DNA from: a virus
DNA length: 24,092 bases
Strand: one strand, 5' to 3'
Virus record (IMG/VR): IMGVR_UViG_3300043410_000695
Coordinates: 1-24,092 of that record
Below are positions 9,140-17,203 of the stretch, piece after piece (the first letter of the stretch is position 1; each line of letters begins with the position of its first letter). The translations under genes and the position numbers were made by a program. The notes below the pieces were generated by a model, which worked only from the letters and a program-made list of their open reading frames with translations, ran no database searches and had not been told where the DNA came from.

Positions 9140-9494
9140 CGTAAATCTATTTTTAGGTCTACACGCACAATTAAAAGTATTTCATTGGCAAACTAAAGGT
9201 CTATCAAGACATGAAGGATTTGCAAAAATTAGAGATAGTTTTGAAGATTTAATGGATGATTTTGTTGAAGAGGCAATGGGACAATACGGAAGATTTGTTT
9301 TAGATGATGAAACAAAAACCTTAAATTTAATTAACATTTCTGAAGCAAGACCAACTGAAATGGCGGAAACAATATGTGAGTCTTTGAGACAGTTAACTGA
9401 ACAAATTGACCCTAAAGATACTAATTTATTGAATCTTCGTGATGAAATGTTAGGAAAAATGCAAAAAATGAAGTATCTTTTAACATTAGAGTAA
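9123..9494 (+). CDS. Dps/ferritin-like small phage protein (DUF5856-like)
   Basis: This is a 123-residue, mostly helical protein. Residues 13-50 read LHAQLKVFHWQTKGLSRH, then F33 and LMDDFVEE (43-50), resembling the Dps/ferritin core pattern H-W-x(n)-H-x-x-F-x-x-x-x-x-x-x-x-D-x-x-x-E. H21, H30, D45 and E49 fall at positions like Dps ferroxidase ligands: the H30-D45 and D45-E49 spacings of 15 and 4 are the same as between H43, D58 and E62 of Listeria Dps, while H21-H30 is shorter. I recall this layout as the phage family DUF5856, of unknown function; that assignment is from memory. The gene starts inside the end of the coiled-coil gene and is the last before a terminator. Iron storage, metal binding or a purely structural four-helix role are all possible. 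Confidence 0.7.
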   Translation: MNLNSNVNLFLGLHAQLKVFHWQTKGLSRHEGFAKIRDSFEDLMDDFVEEAMGQYGRFVLDDETKTLNLINISEARPTEMAETICESLRQLTEQIDPKDTNLLNLRDEMLGKMQKMKYLLTLE

Positions 9495-9518
9495 AAGAAA
9501 TCTTTTTTAAAAATAATT

Positions 9519-9547
9519 AACCCGGATTTTTTAATTCGGGTTTTTTT
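9519..9547 (+). terminator. Rho-independent terminator after the left structural block
   Basis: An 8-bp stem AACCCGGA (9519-9526) pairs with TTCGGGTT (9535-9542), with one G-U pair and an 8-nt T/A loop. The U-run overlaps the 3' arm and continues to 9547. It lies 25 nt after the stop of the Dps-like gene and closes the left structural block. Confidence 0.85.
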
Positions 9548-9550
9548 ATG

Positions 9551-9591
9551 TATATTTTAATATAAATGTTTTTTAACTTAAACTAAATTTT
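9551..9591 (+). promoter_or_regulatory. Presumed promoter and leader of the replication operon
   Basis: The 44 bp between the terminator and the gp32-like start must carry any promoter for the next block. It is almost pure A/T and contains TATATTTTAATATAAATG (9551-9568), whose TATAAATG part resembles a -10 or T4-late-like element. No convincing -35 box is visible, and base composition alone would give such motifs, so the exact position is uncertain. There is no Shine-Dalgarno sequence before the ATG at 9592. Confidence 0.3.
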
Positions 9592-10452
9592 ATGTCAACA
9601 TTTGATGCCGTTCTAGCTCAATATGAGAAGAACAAAAACGCCACAAGTGGCAACGCGAACAAAGTGTCTCAAGAAGACCGTATGAAAAAGTACTTCACCA
9701 CAGTATTACCAAAAGGTAGTAAAGGTGAAGAAAGAAGAATTCGTATTCTTCCTACAAAAGATGGTTCCTCACCATTCGTTGAGGTTTATTTCCATGAAGT
9801 ACAGGTAGATGGAAAATGGGTAAAATTGTACGACCCAAAACAAGAAGGAAAACGTTCCCCTTTAAATGAAGTTTATGAAGGATTAATGATGACAGGTTCT
9901 CAAGAAGACAAAGAACTTGCTCGCCAATATCGTTCTCGTAAATTTTACATCGTAAAGGTTATTGACCGTGACCATGAGCAAGATGGTGTTAAATTTTGGA
10001 GATTTAAACACAATGCTAAAGGTGATGGTGTATTAGATAAAATCGTACCTATTTGGAGAAATAAGGGTGATATTACTAATATGGACAATGGACGTGATAT
10101 TATTTTATCTTTGGCTTTAACTAAAGCCGGTACAGGTAAAGAATACACAACAATCAACTCTATTATTCCTGAAGATGCGGGACCACTTCACACAGATTCT
10201 AACATTGCAAAACAATGGTTTGAAGATGAATTAACTTGGTCCGATGTTTACTCTAAAAAGGGTGAAGATTATCTTGAATTGGTTGCAAAAGGTGAAACTC
10301 CAAAATGGAGTACTGAAAGTAACAAATGGGTTTCAGCTTCAACTTCTGATGAAGTTATCGGCGGAACATCAGCACAATCACCTAAAACACCTTCAGCACC
10401 TATCGTTGACCCACAAGAAGACGATGATGTTGATGGAGATTTACCATTCTAA
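9592..10452 (+). CDS. 32: gp32-like single-stranded DNA-binding protein
   Basis: This is a 286-residue protein that coats single-stranded DNA at forks and during recombination. A polar N-terminus (1-30) is followed by a core with aromatic and basic strand motifs (RRIRILPTKDG, FYIVKVIDRDHEQDGVKFWRF, KIVPIWRNKGDI). A flexible Ser/Thr/Pro linker (about 245-272) leads to an acidic tail ending EDDDVDGDLPF. That acidic tip with terminal Phe is the partner-docking tail typical of gp32, T7 gp2.5 and bacterial SSB. The protein has no cysteine, so the zinc-binding module of T4 gp32 is absent. It is the first gene after a terminator and precedes the recombinase and helicase genes. Arg codons are mostly CGT here, while neighbours use AGA, consistent with high expression. 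The identification rests on tail, length and context. Confidence 0.8.
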   Translation: MSTFDAVLAQYEKNKNATSGNANKVSQEDRMKKYFTTVLPKGSKGEERRIRILPTKDGSSPFVEVYFHEVQVDGKWVKLYDPKQEGKRSPLNEVYEGLMMTGSQEDKELARQYRSRKFYIVKVIDRDHEQDGVKFWRFKHNAKGDGVLDKIVPIWRNKGDITNMDNGRDIILSLALTKAGTGKEYTTINSIIPEDAGPLHTDSNIAKQWFEDELTWSDVYSKKGEDYLELVAKGETPKWSTESNKWVSASTSDEVIGGTSAQSPKTPSAPIVDPQEDDDVDGDLPF

Positions 10453-10455
10453 AAT

Positions 10456-10500
10456 TAATGGGTGTGAATCATACGGGGTGGAGATAACGTCACAAACCCC
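10456..10500 (+). ncRNA. Candidate structured RNA element, copy A (between gp32 and uvsX)
   Basis: Four bases after the gp32 stop comes TAATGGGTG (10456-10464). It runs into a 5-bp hairpin GTGTG-AAT-CATAC (10462-10474), then GGGGTG (10475-10480), a 10-nt loop GAGATAACGT, CAC (10491-10493), AAA and CCCC (10497-10500). GGGG can pair with CCCC and TG with CA. The block is much richer in G and C than nearby intergenic DNA, which is essentially A/T only. A second copy with the same ordered parts follows nrdA at 17204-17297. No T-run of terminator quality follows (only ACTTTTAAAA), so it is not a simple terminator. Function unknown; a cis-acting mRNA element is the simplest reading. Confidence 0.5.
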
Positions 10501-10518
10501 ACTTTTAAAAAAAATATT

Positions 10519-11493
10519 ATGGCAATAAAGAAAAACAATTTCGACGCAATAAAGAAAAAATTCTCAAAAGAGGCAGAATACAAATCTGACCGTTTTTTGG
10601 ATTTAGGAGATGCTTTCTTGGATGCGACTGGTGTTCCAGGTCCTGCTATAGGTCACATTAATATGTTTTTAGGACATAGTGACACAGGTAAAACCACGGC
10701 ATTAGTTAAGTCGGCAATCGACGCACAAAAGAAAGGAATCATCCCAATCTTTATTATTACAGAACAAAAATGGAATTGGGACCATGCAGTATTAATGGGA
10801 TTCAATAGAGATTCTGATTACTTGTTTAATAGTGATTTTGAATATATTGAACAAATTACCGACTATATCAACGAGATTTTAGATGCTCAAGAAAAAGGTG
10901 ATATTGATAGTGATTTATTATTCTTGTGGGATTCTGTTGGTTCAGTACCTTGCAAAATGACTTATGATGGTAAAGGAGGTAAACAACACAATGCATCAGT
11001 TTTAGCTGACAAAATTGGAATGGGTATCAATCAACGTATTTCAGGTTCAAGAAGAGTAGACAAGAAAAACACAAACACATTAATTATTGTTAACCAACCA
11101 TGGGTAGAATTACCTGACAATCCGTTTGGTCAACCGAAAATCAAAGCAAAAGGTGGAGAAGCTATTTGGTTAAACTCAACTTTAGTATTCTTATTTGGTA
11201 ATCAAAAAGGTGCGGGTACTACTAAAATTGGAATCACAAAAGATGGTAGAAAAGTAAAAATTGCCACTTGGACAAAGATTTCAATAATGAAAAACCACGT
11301 TAATGGTTTAGGTTACGAAGATGGTAAAATTCTTGTTACGGCTCATGATTTCATGAGAGGTAAAGATGATACCGAAAAGAAAAAATCTTTAGAAGATTAC
11401 AAAAAAGAACATAGCGATTATATCAGCAAAATGTTAGGTGTTAATGTTACAGACACCGCGAATTTAGAAGTTGTAACAGAGGATGAGGAATAA
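10519..11493 (+). CDS. uvsX: UvsX/RecA-type recombinase
   Basis: This is a 324-residue ATP-dependent strand-exchange protein. Walker A is GHSDTGKT (52-59), the catalytic Glu is probably E82 in ITEQKW, and Walker B is LLFLWDSVGS with D138. The nucleotide-sensing Asn-Gln (N192-Q193) follows the strand TLIIVNQ, and the Lys/Gly-rich stretch PKIKAKGGEAIWL (206-218) fits DNA-binding loop 2. The acidic C-terminal end (VVTEDEE) is typical of RecA family regulation tails. It is somewhat shorter than T4 UvsX (391). It pairs functionally with the adjacent gp32-like protein in recombination-dependent replication and repair. No start-proximal Shine-Dalgarno sequence is present; the leader is A-rich after the RNA element. 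Confidence 0.93.
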   Translation: MAIKKNNFDAIKKKFSKEAEYKSDRFLDLGDAFLDATGVPGPAIGHINMFLGHSDTGKTTALVKSAIDAQKKGIIPIFIITEQKWNWDHAVLMGFNRDSDYLFNSDFEYIEQITDYINEILDAQEKGDIDSDLLFLWDSVGSVPCKMTYDGKGGKQHNASVLADKIGMGINQRISGSRRVDKKNTNTLIIVNQPWVELPDNPFGQPKIKAKGGEAIWLNSTLVFLFGNQKGAGTTKIGITKDGRKVKIATWTKISIMKNHVNGLGYEDGKILVTAHDFMRGKDDTEKKKSLEDYKKEHSDYISKMLGVNVTDTANLEVVTEDEE

Positions 11494-11508
11494 TTGAAAT
11501 AAAATTAA

Positions 11509-12528
11509 ATGTCTGTTTTATTAGTAGATGGTGACAATTTACTTACGATTGGTTTCTACGGTGCTAAAAATTACTTCTATAAAGGAGTCCACATTGGAGG
11601 CATCTATCATTTTCTTAATACTCTTCGTAGAGCGTTTGAGACATATCATCTTGACAAGATAGTAGTATTTTGGGATGGAGATGAAGGTAGTCAAACAAGA
11701 AAAACATTATATGTTCACTACAAAGAAAATAGAAAATCAAGACTTCGTTCAGAAGAAGAAATCAGTTCTTATCAATATCAAAGAAATAGGATAAAACAAT
11801 ACCTTGAAGAACTTTATGTTAGACAAGGTGAATATCAATATTGTGAAACAGACGATTGTATTGCATATTATACACAAAATTCACCATCTGAAAAAAAGAT
11901 AGTCTATTCTTCAGATGGTGACCTCACCCAACTTGTTTCAGAAAATACACAAATATACAATCCATCACATCATAAATTATATAAACAAAAAGATACTATT
12001 GTTTATGACCATGAAGAAATTCTTATTGAGAACGTCAAATTGGTTAAAATGATGTGTGGTGACTCTTCAGACAACATTGCAGGAATTAAAGGAATGGGAT
12101 TAAAAAGATTTTTGTCTTTTTTCCCTGAAGTAAAAACTGAACACTTAACTGTAGAACAAATCAGAGAAAAATCTAATTTAATGTTCGAACAAGATAAGAG
12201 TAATAGGTTACTTGCAAATTTTTTAACAGGAGTAACTAAACATGGTGTATTTGGAGAAGAATTTTTTGACATCAATAGTAAAATAGTTAGTTTAGAAAAC
12301 CCATTTTTAACAGATGAAGCAAAAGAAAACATCAATTCATTAATTAATGAAGAATTAGACCCTGAAGGTAGGTCATATAAAAACACAATGAAAATGATGA
12401 TGGAGGACGGATTATTCAATGTATTACCAAAATCAGACGATGCATGGATAAAATTTTTAAACCCGTTTCTTCGTTTAACTAGAAAAGAAAAAAATAAAAG
12501 AATGATTAAAATTAAAAACTATGAGTAA
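11509..12528 (+). CDS. rnh: 5'-3' exonuclease / flap endonuclease (T4 RNase H type)
   Basis: This is a 339-residue PIN-like FEN-family nuclease that removes RNA primers and 5' flaps. Metal-ligand motifs occur in order: LLVDGDN (D7, D9), VFWDGD (D56, D58), ETDD (113-116), YSSDGDLTQLV (133-143) and GDSSDNIAGIKGMG (184-197). The last is the Asp pair followed by the helix-hairpin-helix motif that binds duplex DNA. The Tyr-rich, Arg-rich region around 60-110 matches the helical arch part. All catalytic Asp/Glu positions appear intact. The ATG lies 15 nt after the uvsX stop; its end overlaps the next gene by 8 bp. Alternatives are a T5 D15-like exonuclease; the same chemistry. Confidence 0.92.
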   Translation: MSVLLVDGDNLLTIGFYGAKNYFYKGVHIGGIYHFLNTLRRAFETYHLDKIVVFWDGDEGSQTRKTLYVHYKENRKSRLRSEEEISSYQYQRNRIKQYLEELYVRQGEYQYCETDDCIAYYTQNSPSEKKIVYSSDGDLTQLVSENTQIYNPSHHKLYKQKDTIVYDHEEILIENVKLVKMMCGDSSDNIAGIKGMGLKRFLSFFPEVKTEHLTVEQIREKSNLMFEQDKSNRLLANFLTGVTKHGVFGEEFFDINSKIVSLENPFLTDEAKENINSLINEELDPEGRSYKNTMKMMMEDGLFNVLPKSDDAWIKFLNPFLRLTRKEKNKRMIKIKNYE

Positions 12529-12970
12529 CCAACAACAAGACATCACGAAATTTGAGTTTCTTTTAACTTTAGATGGAAACATTATTTGTCAAAGATTTTT
12601 CAATGTGAAAGACCACGTTGAACAAGCTAAACGTTCAATGGATTTACATTATTATGTAAAAAATATTTGTGAAGATATTAGTGAAGATTTGAAAATAAAA
12701 AGTTCCAATTATCTGTGTGAAAATGCAAACTTTTTCCTATCTTCGGACTATGTGGAAGAATCAAATGAAAAGGATAGAGAACATTTTTTAATGGAAATTA
12801 AGTTAGGAGAAGATGTATTTATTCAAAGGATATTCCCGGCATATTACTATCACCCAAAGGTGAGATATACGGTAGATATTCGTCCAAAATTAAAGAGAAT
12901 TTTGTCAGACTTAACCGACATTTTGTCTTCTGAAGATTTGGAAACAACATACTTGAATTATCAATTATAA
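12521..12970 (+). CDS. Conserved phage protein of unknown function with an internal two-fold repeat
   Basis: I do not know a function for this 149-residue protein, though similar small proteins seem to occur beside helicase and recombinase genes of T4-like marine phages (memory, not checked). Residues 11-27 (FEFLLTLDGNIICQRFF) and 89-105 (FLMEIKLGEDVFIQRIF) align without gaps, sharing F, L, QR and F at equivalent places and similar hydrophobic alternation. This suggests two copies of a beta-hairpin module. The second copy is followed by a conserved-looking KVRYTVDIRPKL. No catalytic motif, membrane segment or signal is visible. It overlaps the nuclease gene by 8 bp and precedes the helicase by 28 bp. 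A replisome accessory role is possible, only from position. Confidence 0.75.
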   Translation: MSNQQQDITKFEFLLTLDGNIICQRFFNVKDHVEQAKRSMDLHYYVKNICEDISEDLKIKSSNYLCENANFFLSSDYVEESNEKDREHFLMEIKLGEDVFIQRIFPAYYYHPKVRYTVDIRPKLKRILSDLTDILSSEDLETTYLNYQL

Positions 12971-12998
12971 TTTTTAAAAATATATTATTTAAATTAAC

Positions 12999-14372
12999 AT
13001 GGAAGAAAGGAATTTTGGACAGCTAGGGTTTTCGTTTCAACAAACATTAATCAAATCGATTATTGAGGACAAGAAATACGGAGAAACTATCATTGAGGTG
13101 TTGGAGACAAAATATTTTGAAAATAGCTCTTTTAGATATATCATGGAACATATCAAAGAGTTGTTTCAATTATATGGTAAAATTCCTGATTATAACACTA
13201 TAGGACAAAAAATTCAAAAAGAAAGTTCAAGTGAATCTGCTAGAATTCATATCGACACATTAGATGCGATTAAAGAAAATAATGCGGATACTTCTTATGT
13301 AAGAGACACCGCTCTTAATTTTTGTAAACAACAAAATTTAAAAAGAGAATTAAAGTCGGTGGAATCTATCATTCAAAATGGTGATTTTGAATCTTATCAT
13401 AAAATTGAAGAAATCATTCAAAAAGCGTTACAAGTTGGTATTGTTGGAGATGATGCACTTGATGTATTTCACGATATCGATGCAGCGTTAGAACAAGATT
13501 TAAGACACCCAATCCCACTTGGAATTACTCAAATCGATAATGTACTTAACGGTGGTTTGGGTATTGGTGAATTGGGAATTGTTTTAGCACCGACTGGTAC
13601 AGGTAAAACAACATTATTAACCAAATTTGCAAACACCGCGTTTAACTTTGGTTACAATGTACTTCAAATATTTTTTGAAGATAATCCGGGTAATATTAAA
13701 AGAAAACATTATACAATTTGGTCTGAAATTGCACCTGACCAACAACCTGAATTTAGAGACATTGTATTAGAAAAGGTAAATGATGCGCAAACTCGTTCAA
13801 AAGGTAGTATTAGATTATTAAAACTATCAAGTGATAATGTTACAATTTCTGAAATCAAATCTAAAATCAGAAAAATGAATTCAGAAGGACCTAAAATTGA
13901 TTTATTACTTTTGGATTATGTGGATTGTATTTCACCTGAAAGAAGTGTTAATGGTGAAGAATGGAAAGGTGAAGGTTCTATTATGAGAAGTTTAGAATCA
14001 ATGACATCAGAGTTTAGTATGGCAATTTGGACAGCAACACAAGGTAACCGTGAATCAATTTCATCCGAAGTTGTTAATAGTGACCAAATGGGAGGTTCAA
14101 TTAAAAAGGCACAAATTGCACACGTAATTCTATCAATTGCAAAAACATTAGAACAAAAAGAACATAATTTAGCAACTTTAACATTATTGAAATCACGTAT
14201 TGGTAGAGATGGTATCATATGGCATAATTGTACATTTAACAATGAATTTTTGAAAATTGATACTGAAGCTCAAAGTACATTACTTGGTCATGAAGAAGAA
14301 AAGGTTAAAACGAATGTTGCAAGAGCAGCACAAGCGTTTCAAAGAAGACAAGATGTTAAAGTAAAACAATAA
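12999..14372 (+). CDS. 41: Replicative DnaB-family helicase (T4 gp41 type)
   Basis: This 457-residue ring helicase unwinds DNA at the fork. The N-terminal helical domain (about 1-150) is followed by a linker and the RecA-like motor. Walker A is APTGTGKT (197-204); FFEDN (225-229) supplies the catalytic Glu; Walker B is DLLLLDYVD (301-309); the Q motif is TATQGNRES (345-353); and SRIGRDG (399-405) holds the likely arginine finger. The C-terminus is charged with Ala/Gln-rich helices (about 425-457). Length is close to T4 gp41 (475). It lies between the unknown 149-residue protein and nrdB, 10 nt before the latter. No primase gene is seen in the window, so priming must come from elsewhere. Confidence 0.93.
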   Translation: MEERNFGQLGFSFQQTLIKSIIEDKKYGETIIEVLETKYFENSSFRYIMEHIKELFQLYGKIPDYNTIGQKIQKESSSESARIHIDTLDAIKENNADTSYVRDTALNFCKQQNLKRELKSVESIIQNGDFESYHKIEEIIQKALQVGIVGDDALDVFHDIDAALEQDLRHPIPLGITQIDNVLNGGLGIGELGIVLAPTGTGKTTLLTKFANTAFNFGYNVLQIFFEDNPGNIKRKHYTIWSEIAPDQQPEFRDIVLEKVNDAQTRSKGSIRLLKLSSDNVTISEIKSKIRKMNSEGPKIDLLLLDYVDCISPERSVNGEEWKGEGSIMRSLESMTSEFSMAIWTATQGNRESISSEVVNSDQMGGSIKKAQIAHVILSIAKTLEQKEHNLATLTLLKSRIGRDGIIWHNCTFNNEFLKIDTEAQSTLLGHEEEKVKTNVARAAQAFQRRQDVKVKQ

Positions 14373-14382
14373 AAATATTAGA

Positions 14383-15396
14383 ATGAGCAAATTATTTACA
14401 GAAAGAATACCGTTTAAACCATTTGAATACCCTGAATATTATACTGAAGGTTGGTTAAAACAAATGCAGGCGTTTTGGTTACATACCGAAATACCGATGC
14501 AAGGTGATGTTAAAGATTGGAATGAAAATTTAACTGAATCTGAAAAACATTTAGTTGGTAATATCTTATTAGGTTTCGCACAAACTGAATGTGCGGTTTC
14601 CGATTATTGGACGGGTATGGTTACTAAATGGTTTCCAAAACATGAGATTAGACAAATGGCAATGGCGTTCGGTTCACAAGAAACCATACATTCTATTGCA
14701 TATTCTTATTTAAATGAAACGTTAGGTTTAGATGACTTTGAAGGATTTTTACACGACGATTCAATGAAAGAAAGATTTGAATTATTAACTAACACAACTG
14801 CTAATTGGACACCAAAAGACTTGGATACCAATTCAAAGGCAAGAGTTGAAGTTGGTAAAAGTTTAGCAATCTTTTCTGCATTTGCGGAAGGTGTGGCATT
14901 ATATTCATCATTTGCTGTGTTATACTCTTTTCAAATGAGAAATCTATTAAAAGGAATTGGACAACAAATGAAATGGAGTGTAAGAGATGAATCTCTTCAT
15001 TCTAAAATGGGATGTCAATTGTTTAGACATATGTGTGAAGAATTCCCTGAATTATTGGAAGAATCTAAACCCGCAATTTATGAAGCTGCAAAACTTATTA
15101 TAGATTTAGAACATAAATTCATTGATAAGATTTTTGAGATGGGCGATTTAGAAAATCTTAAAAAAGATGATTTAAAACAATTCATTACAAAAAGGGTTAA
15201 TGAAAAATTAGCGGAATTAGGATACAATCCAATTAAAGGTGGAGATGACTATTTTGAATACAACGAGAAAAAAGCATCTCAATTAGATTGGTTCTATCAC
15301 TTAACAGGTGGTGTTACCCACACCGATTTCTTTGCAATGAGACCTACTGACTACTCAAAGGCAGGTGAGGGAGAAAATTGGGATGACATTTTTTAA
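14383..15396 (+). CDS. nrdB: Ribonucleotide reductase small subunit (class I, NrdB)
   Basis: This is a 337-residue ferritin-like radical-generating subunit that pairs with NrdA to make deoxyribonucleotides. Metal ligands by pattern are E69 (in AQTEC), E100 and H103 (SQETIHS), E169 (FAEG), and E203 and H206 (RDESLH). Spacings of 31 and 34 match E. coli D84-E115 and E204-E238. E69 takes the place of E. coli D84. The radical-tyrosine position is Y107 (seven after E100, as in E. coli). W32, D202 and the C-terminal Tyr before EGENWDDIF fit the radical-transfer path and NrdA-docking tail. There is no N-terminal ATP-cone. The Glu ligand with retained Tyr leaves class Ia versus the Flavobacterium-type class Id open. 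It precedes nrdA by 25 nt. Confidence 0.93.
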   Translation: MSKLFTERIPFKPFEYPEYYTEGWLKQMQAFWLHTEIPMQGDVKDWNENLTESEKHLVGNILLGFAQTECAVSDYWTGMVTKWFPKHEIRQMAMAFGSQETIHSIAYSYLNETLGLDDFEGFLHDDSMKERFELLTNTTANWTPKDLDTNSKARVEVGKSLAIFSAFAEGVALYSSFAVLYSFQMRNLLKGIGQQMKWSVRDESLHSKMGCQLFRHMCEEFPELLEESKPAIYEAAKLIIDLEHKFIDKIFEMGDLENLKKDDLKQFITKRVNEKLAELGYNPIKGGDDYFEYNEKKASQLDWFYHLTGGVTHTDFFAMRPTDYSKAGEGENWDDIF

Positions 15397-15421
15397 AAAT
15401 TAAAAACAAGATTTATTATAT

Positions 15422-17200
15422 ATGAAGAATTACGGAGAAGAACTCGGTTGGGAACTTGATGTGGATTTCCCATCTTGGGGAAACACAGAAATTTATGTAA
15501 AAACAATATCAAAAGGTTATTTACTTGCGGGTGAAAAACCAAAAGATGCTTATTGGAGAGTTGCAACAACAGTTGCAAAACGATTAGGTAAGCCAAATAT
15601 GGCAACCAAATTCTTTGATTATATTTGGAGAGGTTGGTTGTGTTTAGCAACACCGGTATTATCAAACACAGGTACTGATAGAGGTTTACCAATCTCTTGT
15701 TTCGGTATTGATGTTGGTGATAGTATTTTTGAAATTGGTAACAAAAATTTAGAATTAATGTTACTTGCAAAACACGGTGGTGGTGTTGGTATTGGTATTA
15801 ATATGATTAGACCTGCTGGTGCAAAAATTACAAATAATGGAACATCAGATGGTGTTATACCATTTATTAAAATTTACGATTCAACAATTCTCGCAACAAA
15901 CCAAGGTTCAGTTCGTAGAGGGGCCGCATCAGTAAACATTAAAATTGACCACAAAGACTTCGAAGATTTTTTAGAAATTAGAGAACCAAAAGGTGATGTT
16001 AATCGTCAATCACTTAACTTACATCAATGTGTGGTGGTTAGTGATAAGTTTATGAAAAAATTAGAAGAAGGTGATTCAGAGGCAAGAAGAAAATGGGGTA
16101 AGTTACTTCAGAAAAGAAAAGCAACTGGCGAACCATATATTATGTACAAGGGTAATGTGAACAAACAAAATCCTGACATGTATAAGAAGAATGGTCTAAA
16201 AGTACACATGACTAACATTTGTTCTGAAATTGTTTTACATACTGATGAACAACACTCTTTTGTTTGTTGTTTATCTTCTTTGAATTTAGCAAAATACGAT
16301 GAATGGAAAGATACTGATTTGGTTTACACATCAACAATTTTTTTAGATGGTGTATTGGAAGAATTTATTCAAAAAGCGAAGAACTTAAGAGGATTTGACA
16401 ATGCAGTACGTTCTGCAGAAAAAGGTAGAGCATTAGGTATCGGTGTGTTAGGATGGCACACTTATTTACAACAAAAAGGTGTACCATTTGAAGGATTAAC
16501 CGCACAATTTGAAACTCGTAAAATTTTCTCTCAAATCAAAATTGAATCAGAAAGAGCTAGTAGAGATTTAGCAAAAGAATATGGTGAACCATTATGGTGT
16601 AAAGAAAGTGGTATGAGAAATACACACTTAAGAGCCGTAGCTCCAACAGTATCAAACTCTAAATTGAGTGGTAATGTTAGTAGTGGTATTGAACCATGGG
16701 CTGCAAATGTATTCACAGAACAAACATCAAAAGGTACATTTATTAGAAAGAATCCTGAATTAGAAAGAGTACTTCGTAAAATTGGTAAAAATACAAAAGA
16801 AGTATGGGACCAAATTTTAGCAGATGGAGGTTCGGTTCAAGGTTTAGAATGGTTAGATGAATGGTGTTATGTAGATGGTAAAGTTGTTTTATGTAATGAA
16901 GTAAAAGAAGAAGACAATTATAAAATGTCATCAGTTAAAGAAGTGTTTAAAACATTCAAAGAAATTAATCAATTAGATTTGGTTAGACAAGCTGGTGTTA
17001 GACAACAATATATTGACCAAGCAGTTTCATTAAATTTAGCGTTTCCGGCAACTGCAGACCCTAAATGGATTAATCAAGTTCATTTGGAAGCATGGAAGCA
17101 AGGCGTTAAAACATTATATTATATGAGAACAGAATCAGTATTAAGAGGTGATATTGCGGCACAAGCAATGAACCCCGATTGTGTTAGCTGTGAGGCATAA
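15422..17200 (+). CDS. nrdA: Ribonucleotide reductase large subunit (class I, NrdA), no ATP-cone
   Basis: This is a 592-residue catalytic subunit. Key residues are visible: C93 (SCFG, the E. coli C225 equivalent), the active-site N265-x-C267-x-E269 (NICSE), C282 (C462 equivalent), the radical-transfer pair Y566-Y567 (TLYYMRT) and the C-terminal CVSC (587-590) that re-reduces the active site through thioredoxin or glutaredoxin. The sequence begins almost directly at the substrate-domain fold. The about 100-residue N-terminal ATP-cone is missing, so the overall activity switch by ATP/dATP should be absent. A Cys-containing insertion lies around 470-500. It is short relative to E. coli NrdA (761) but complete at both functional ends. 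It is last in the replication operon and is followed directly by the second structured RNA element and a terminator. Confidence 0.93.
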   Translation: MKNYGEELGWELDVDFPSWGNTEIYVKTISKGYLLAGEKPKDAYWRVATTVAKRLGKPNMATKFFDYIWRGWLCLATPVLSNTGTDRGLPISCFGIDVGDSIFEIGNKNLELMLLAKHGGGVGIGINMIRPAGAKITNNGTSDGVIPFIKIYDSTILATNQGSVRRGAASVNIKIDHKDFEDFLEIREPKGDVNRQSLNLHQCVVVSDKFMKKLEEGDSEARRKWGKLLQKRKATGEPYIMYKGNVNKQNPDMYKKNGLKVHMTNICSEIVLHTDEQHSFVCCLSSLNLAKYDEWKDTDLVYTSTIFLDGVLEEFIQKAKNLRGFDNAVRSAEKGRALGIGVLGWHTYLQQKGVPFEGLTAQFETRKIFSQIKIESERASRDLAKEYGEPLWCKESGMRNTHLRAVAPTVSNSKLSGNVSSGIEPWAANVFTEQTSKGTFIRKNPELERVLRKIGKNTKEVWDQILADGGSVQGLEWLDEWCYVDGKVVLCNEVKEEDNYKMSSVKEVFKTFKEINQLDLVRQAGVRQQYIDQAVSLNLAFPATADPKWINQVHLEAWKQGVKTLYYMRTESVLRGDIAAQAMNPDCVSCEA

Positions 17201-17203
17201 AGG

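Noticed and set aside
15393-15770. 125-residue open frame on the minus strand across the nrdB-nrdA junction
   Set aside because: It lies opposite the well-identified nrdA start, is rich in Leu/Tyr/His/Gln as expected from an antisense frame, and has no recognisable domain.
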